The notes beneath the pieces are model-generated. The model was not told the DNA's origin. It did no database searches and saw only the letters and a program-made list of their open reading frames with translations. Below are positions 59,836-64,000 of a DNA stretch of 64,000 nt, in pieces. The position numbers and the translations under genes are program-made. The stretch is from NCBI GenBank assembly GCA_028023455.1, contig JAQFVV010000031.1:9352093-9416092 (forward strand), given 5' to 3'. Numbering within the stretch: position 1 is the stretch's first letter; the number at the start of each line of letters is the position of its first letter. Source of the stretch: Epiperipatus broadwayi (Eukaryota > Onychophora > Udeonychophora > Euonychophora > Peripatidae).

Positions 59836-59914
59836 AGGTTTGTTTAAACTTCTTAGTATTAATAATTTCAGTCTCTGTGGCCAAATTCCCATCTTTAGTG
59901 GCTATAAGTTAGAC
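59836..59914 (+). repeat. Family C copy, left part
   Basis: aggtttgtttaaacttctta ... tctgtggccaaattcccatctttag matches 27180-27240. The hAT element interrupts it after AGTTAGAC. Confidence 0.6.
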
Positions 59915-60760
59915 CAGGGATGCCCAACCCATAGCTCGCGAGTCACATGTGGCTCGCGTAAATGTTTAATGTGGCTCGAATTGCACTCCTCAAAAAAATT
60001 GATAAAATATTTTATGTTCCTTGATGGCTCATGCACACACTAAAAAATAAACATTTTTACAATACAAACAATAACGATATGCAGTATCAGGTTTCACATT
60101 AAATAAAATATATTTTTCCTGTAATTGTAATTTATATGTATGTTACCAAATTTTTAATAAATAAAATGTATTTACATTTTTTTTTCTTTTTAACATATTA
60201 CACCATTTTTTTTTTTCTGCTGTACACGTTTGGTTTGGTGCTATATATATATTGTGTTTAGTGCTCTTGTATATATTGTTGTTTTTATCGAGAAAGATCC
60301 TTGTAGACGTTTGGTTTGGTGCTGTATATATATTGTGTTTTTATCGAGATAAATCCACGTACACGTATATATTTTGCTGTATATATCGATGTTTAGTGCT
60401 GTAAACAGTTGTTTTTATCCGTGTACACGTATATATTTTGCTGTATATATATATATTGATGTTTAGTGCTGTAAATAGTTGTTTTTATCGAGATAGATTC
60501 GTGTACACATATATATTTTGCTGTATATATTGATGTTTTCATCGAGAAAGATCCGTGTACACGTTATTTTGGCCACATTTCGGATTGATACCAATGTGAA
60601 TAGGCCATCCCCCCCCCACCTATCTCCCTACATTGCAGGTTTAGTACCCAAGCACCATGTTTATAAATGTAATATGAAAAATGTAATATATAATTGTGGC
60701 TCCCCAAATTTTTTTAAATTCTCAACTGGCTCGCGTCAAGTTAAAGGTTGGGCACCACTG
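59915..60760 (+). mobile_element. hAT-superfamily non-autonomous element, 846 bp
   Basis: The ends are CAGGGATGCCCAACCC and GGTTGGGCACCACTG, terminal inverted repeats of the hAT type, with gctcgcg motifs just inside both ends. An exact 8-bp target duplication, AGTTAGAC, lies at 59907-59914 and 60761-60768. The host repeat continues across it. No transposase; the frames at 59840-60043 and 60518-60766 run into the host and have no domain. The centre (about 60225-60560) is a degenerate minisatellite of ~90-110-bp units built from gtgtacacgtatatatttt, tgctgtatatat and tgtttttatcgag. Confidence 0.9.
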
Positions 60761-60768
60761 AGTTAGAC

Positions 60769-60900
60769 CATAAATAATAGTGGATTTCCACCTTTATTGT
60801 TAAAAAGGGTATACTTTCACAACAGATTGGGATTTTTCGTTGTCTAAGAGTTGCCTGCTTTCAATGAATTTTATAAATCATTGCATTTTAGTTATAATTC
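60769..60900 (+). repeat. Family C copy, right part
   Basis: Continues from the duplicated target with cataaataatagtggatttccacc and ttgttaaaaagggta, matching 27275-27310. Similarity then fades. Confidence 0.5.
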
Positions 60901-63245
60901 GAAATAAACTTTAAATTAAACATAGTTCAATGTATAAGTAAACAAAGTGTGTAAATCACCCTTCCCCAGACTATGACTTAAAAGCACTCTAAATGTCAAA
61001 GTAAAGCAAAAATGTATTTGTAATTATTTGTTAATTTATTTAAATCCACAAATTTTAATGTTCCTAATGCATTGTTTTATGATTTAATCATCCTACATAT
61101 CTTACATTTTGTCAAGCATATAAACTACTGTACCGGTTGAAAAACATGTATCGATTCAACAAGACCTGGAATACACATTTATTTAATTAAATAATTTTGT
61201 GTAGGTGTCAAGCCGAATGACCACTGATACAATTTCTACATTTTCTTTGTCCAAAAACATTATACAATAAAAGAAAGAGGTCATTACCTTGCCTATGGTC
61301 ATGAACATTAAGTTCTAAAAAAAATTTATAAAACTTAAACAGTATATGTGTTGTCACATAAAAATTGTTTTTAAGTTTTCCGAGGAAAAAAAAATTCAAC
61401 AAGCAACAGAAAAAAAATTCAACGTTTGACAATCTAAAATAAAATAAAATGTCAAAATAAAACATGTTTATTGCTGGGTTACTTGCAAATACATTTCAGT
61501 TTCCCACAATAATTTCTTTAATCCCCTACCATATTTATTCATATCAAAAATAAAAAAATATATATAGCATTTGTTAAACAGCAAAATACATATTTACATG
61601 TGGTGTCCGGAGTCGTTTATTTATAAACGTATTATCACCATTCATCTTATTTATTTACAATATATTATGTGTGTAAGCAACAGAGAAAATATATGTGCAC
61701 AGACCACTCCTTTTATTATAATAACAAAAATTATTTAGAACACATTTTTACATACTTTTATTCTTTATGAAAACAATCCTGCACTTAGTGGATGGAATAA
61801 ATTTAATTGGGAAACAACCTCATGCTAAACTAAAAAATTTCAGAATCGTGCACATGGCAGATAAAATAAATAACTCCCACTATTTAAAGGCAAAATACAT
61901 ACATCCAATGAACAAACCATTAAATTGGTTAGTACACTTATTTACTTTCTCTAATCAAACATAGCTAAACAATAAATAAGCTAATTTTGATTACTTGAAA
62001 GTAAGTCCACTCTCAACAATTATTTCTGTTTAATTATTTTGAAATATTAAAATATATATTTTCTTTTTCTTTCTTTTCTTTTTTTTATAATTAATTTAGA
62101 TGTTCCAATGAATTATATATACCTTTACATTAAAATTACAAAAGAAATACATATAACTGAATTACACAATTCATTGGTTTATTTAATAATAGTAATTATC
62201 CATAAAATAACAAATTAATAATAATAAGATAAAATATATATAAAAACACAAATAATACTTCCCGAAGGCTTTGTTCTTCTTTGGGCTTGGATTCTGAGGG
62301 GGATATATATCTTCTGTGCAGGTGATTACTAACATGCCTTTGATGGAGATGGCAAAATTGTCTATAGCAGTTACACTTTAAGAAATAGAAAGTCGCATCA
62401 CTGGATGGCTATGTAGGTCTTCGAGAGGTGCAGATGTACCAAACTGGGTCTTCTACTCCATATACATTGTTGTGTCCCAAATAAATCCTGACTTCATTCC
62501 CTTAGTGATATAAAACTTTAGTTTAAATTTCACATCCTTTTGTAGTGGAATGTCGTGTCTGATCTGTGTGGTGCTTCACATTACGAATGGTTCAATTTGA
62601 ATCTCTATTTTTCTTGGGTATTGCTTCCTTCCTTCTTTATTTAATTGGTCAGTATTTTTTCTCCTCTCAGTTAATACTTCTCAGGAAAAGTATTTGACAA
62701 TAATAATTTCATTTGTTTTTTTCCTTAATCAATAATTCTGATATATTTCTTGGTCTGCACCTTTCAAAATATGTTCAGCTATTAATAACTCTTCCATTTC
62801 TTATGCCAATAATTCTGTTTTTCAATCAGAACTCTCCGAAATACTATACTGCTAACCAAAAAAGAATGAGTAAGAGTGCCAGTGCAAGTGTGAATGAATT
62901 ACCCCAGTTTCACCTGACCAGCATTTATATATCCCCCCATTACAGGATGTATTCTCTCATCCCCTCCACAAGTTATTGCTTTTACATTTTTGTTTCTAAT
63001 TAAATTATTAATTTCTGTTTTTAATTATTTAAGTCCAAACAATGGATTCATTTTTAGCTATCTCTTTAAAAAAAATTTGTCTTAAGATACCTTTATCTTT
63101 TAATTAATTTAAGAATTTCTCAGACAATTTAAATTCCAATCTTTTGATTTCATTAAACAATAAAATCAAATCACATTTATTTCATTAAATAATTTTGTGT
63201 AGATGTTACAAGTTCTACATTTTTTGTCCAAAAACATTATACAAT
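60901..63245. other. Mostly AT-rich, with one coding-like relic
   Basis: No supported gene. At 62260-62580 the minus strand holds GC-richer broken coding text (KFKLKFYITKGMKSGFIW, later TAIDNFAISIKGML) with weak resemblance to a transposase, possibly piggyBac-like; this is not secure. The block at 61180-61275 (taattttgtgtaggtgtca ... ttgtccaaaaacattatac) is similar to 63185-63245. Confidence 0.35.
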
Positions 63246-63250
63246 AAATT

Positions 63251-64000
63251 AGTAATGACTGGAAGGTTGCTGTTCTTCCACATGTGCCTTACAATTACTT
63301 TCAGACAGCCAATAGCTGTTAAAACAGCGGTCTGAGAAGCGATCAGGCCTAGACACATGACAGAGATTTTTTGACAAGAAAAGAATGATACCACTCTTCT
63401 CTTATACTTAACTTTTATATATATAAGCCAGTCTTAAGCATCTTGGCTTGAAAGCATGAATAATATAAACATATACATTTATTACTCGCTGAGTTATTAA
63501 TTTATGATATTACAGCGTGAAATCTTAGATTTACTACACCGCAATTTTCTAGATGTTAATATAAGTTATCAGCAACGTATGTAAATAATATTTTGTTTAA
63601 ATCGCATGTTGTTATTAAATTAGTAATGACTGGAAGGTTGCTATTCTTCCACATGCGCCTTACAATTACTTTCAGACAGCCAATAGCTGTTAAAACAGCG
63701 GTCTGAGAAGCGATCAGGCCTAGACACATGACAGAGATTTTTTGACAAGAAAAGAATGATACCACTCTTCTCTTTTACTTAACTTTTATATATATAAGCC
63801 AGTCTTAAGCATCTTGGCTTGAAAGCATGAATAATATAAACATATACATTTATTACTCACTGAGTTATTAATTTATGATATTACAGCGTGAAATCTTAGA
63901 TTTACTACACCGCAATTTTCTAAATGTTAATATAAGTTATCAGCAACGTATGTAAATAATATTTTGTTTAAATCGCATGTTGTTATTAAATTAGTGATGA
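63251..64000. repeat. 371-bp tandem repeat, two full units and the start of a third
   Basis: Units start at 63251, 63622 and 63993, exactly 371 bp apart, and differ at only a few bases. Each has agtaatgactggaaggttg, a GC-richer patch, an aagccagtcttaagcatct hairpin-like patch and a ttatcagcaacgtatgtaa end. The array continues past the window. Confidence 0.92.
63670..63719 (-). other. Exon-like segment inside the 371-bp repeat
   Basis: Minus strand: tgtcatgtgtctag precedes a 50-bp open segment encoding LIASQTAVLTAIGCLK, followed by GTAATT. The same occurs at 63299-63348 in the preceding unit. Hydrophobic, unrecognised. Could be a duplicated exon or chance within a satellite. Confidence 0.2.

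Noticed and set aside
61767-63003. Plus-strand open frames of 65 and 96 residues
   Set aside because: No homology recognised, AT-biased composition and no splice or promoter context.
63251-64000. Hammerhead in the 371-bp tandem repeat
   Set aside because: No CUGANGA with GAAA in the right arrangement on either strand.

Overview
This window is animal genomic DNA. It is strongly AT-rich (roughly 70-75% A+T by eye), almost free of long reading frames, rich in (AT)n microsatellites and packed with decayed transposons. Two short GC-richer segments on the minus strand have clean splice sites and encode consecutive parts of an M13 (neprilysin / endothelin-converting-enzyme) metallopeptidase. A very large AT-rich intron, Penelope-like elements, RTE-type LINE tails, hAT elements and hammerhead-ribozyme repeats together suggest an invertebrate with an expanded genome. 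I cannot name the species; chelicerate, mollusc, cnidarian and flatworm all remain possible.

The only host gene supported with confidence is the M13 peptidase, read right to left. One exon lies at 48658-48877 and the next at 24622-24720. Their join matches the vertebrate neprilysin family without a gap, so 24721-48657 is a single intron of about 23.9 kb. The catalytic exons (HExxH, ExxxD) and the N-terminal anchor exons are not visible here and presumably lie outside the window. A second, weaker exon candidate lies on the plus strand at 21743-21838.

Layout: 1-7.8 kb holds two copies of a ~2.1-kb terminal-inverted-repeat element (family A), one split by a 2.5-kb insertion. At 7.8-13.7 kb is mostly featureless sequence with an inverted pair of Penelope LTR-like pieces, a hammerhead-like repeat and a small foldback. 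At 13.7-19.6 kb a minus-strand family A copy abuts a cluster of three Penelope-like fragments (one inverted, two in tandem). At 22.8-24.2 kb a pair of direct repeats, each carrying a hammerhead-ribozyme-like motif, lies just upstream of a GIY-YIG endonuclease relic of another Penelope family. The 24.7-48.7 kb intron contains a perfect foldback, a 5.9-kb LTR-type arrangement (32.2-38.1 kb), another family A copy, a LINE tail and further foldbacks. At 48.9-64 kb are LINE tails, a 110-bp minisatellite, a composite inverted repeat, the best-preserved family A copy (55.3-57.5 kb), an 846-bp hAT element with exact 8-bp target duplications, and a 371-bp tandem repeat running off the right end.

The most interesting signal is the hammerhead-type sequence. 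Two direct repeats 416 bp apart each carry the CUGAUGA and GAAA core boxes, a matched stem I, and a stem III reduced to a self-complementary AUGCAU. This is the architecture described for small circular-RNA retroelements (retrozymes). Two more diverged copies lie on the minus strand. Separate hammerhead-like hairpins sit in the terminal repeats of the Penelope-like elements. All functional statements are inferences from sequence read by eye.
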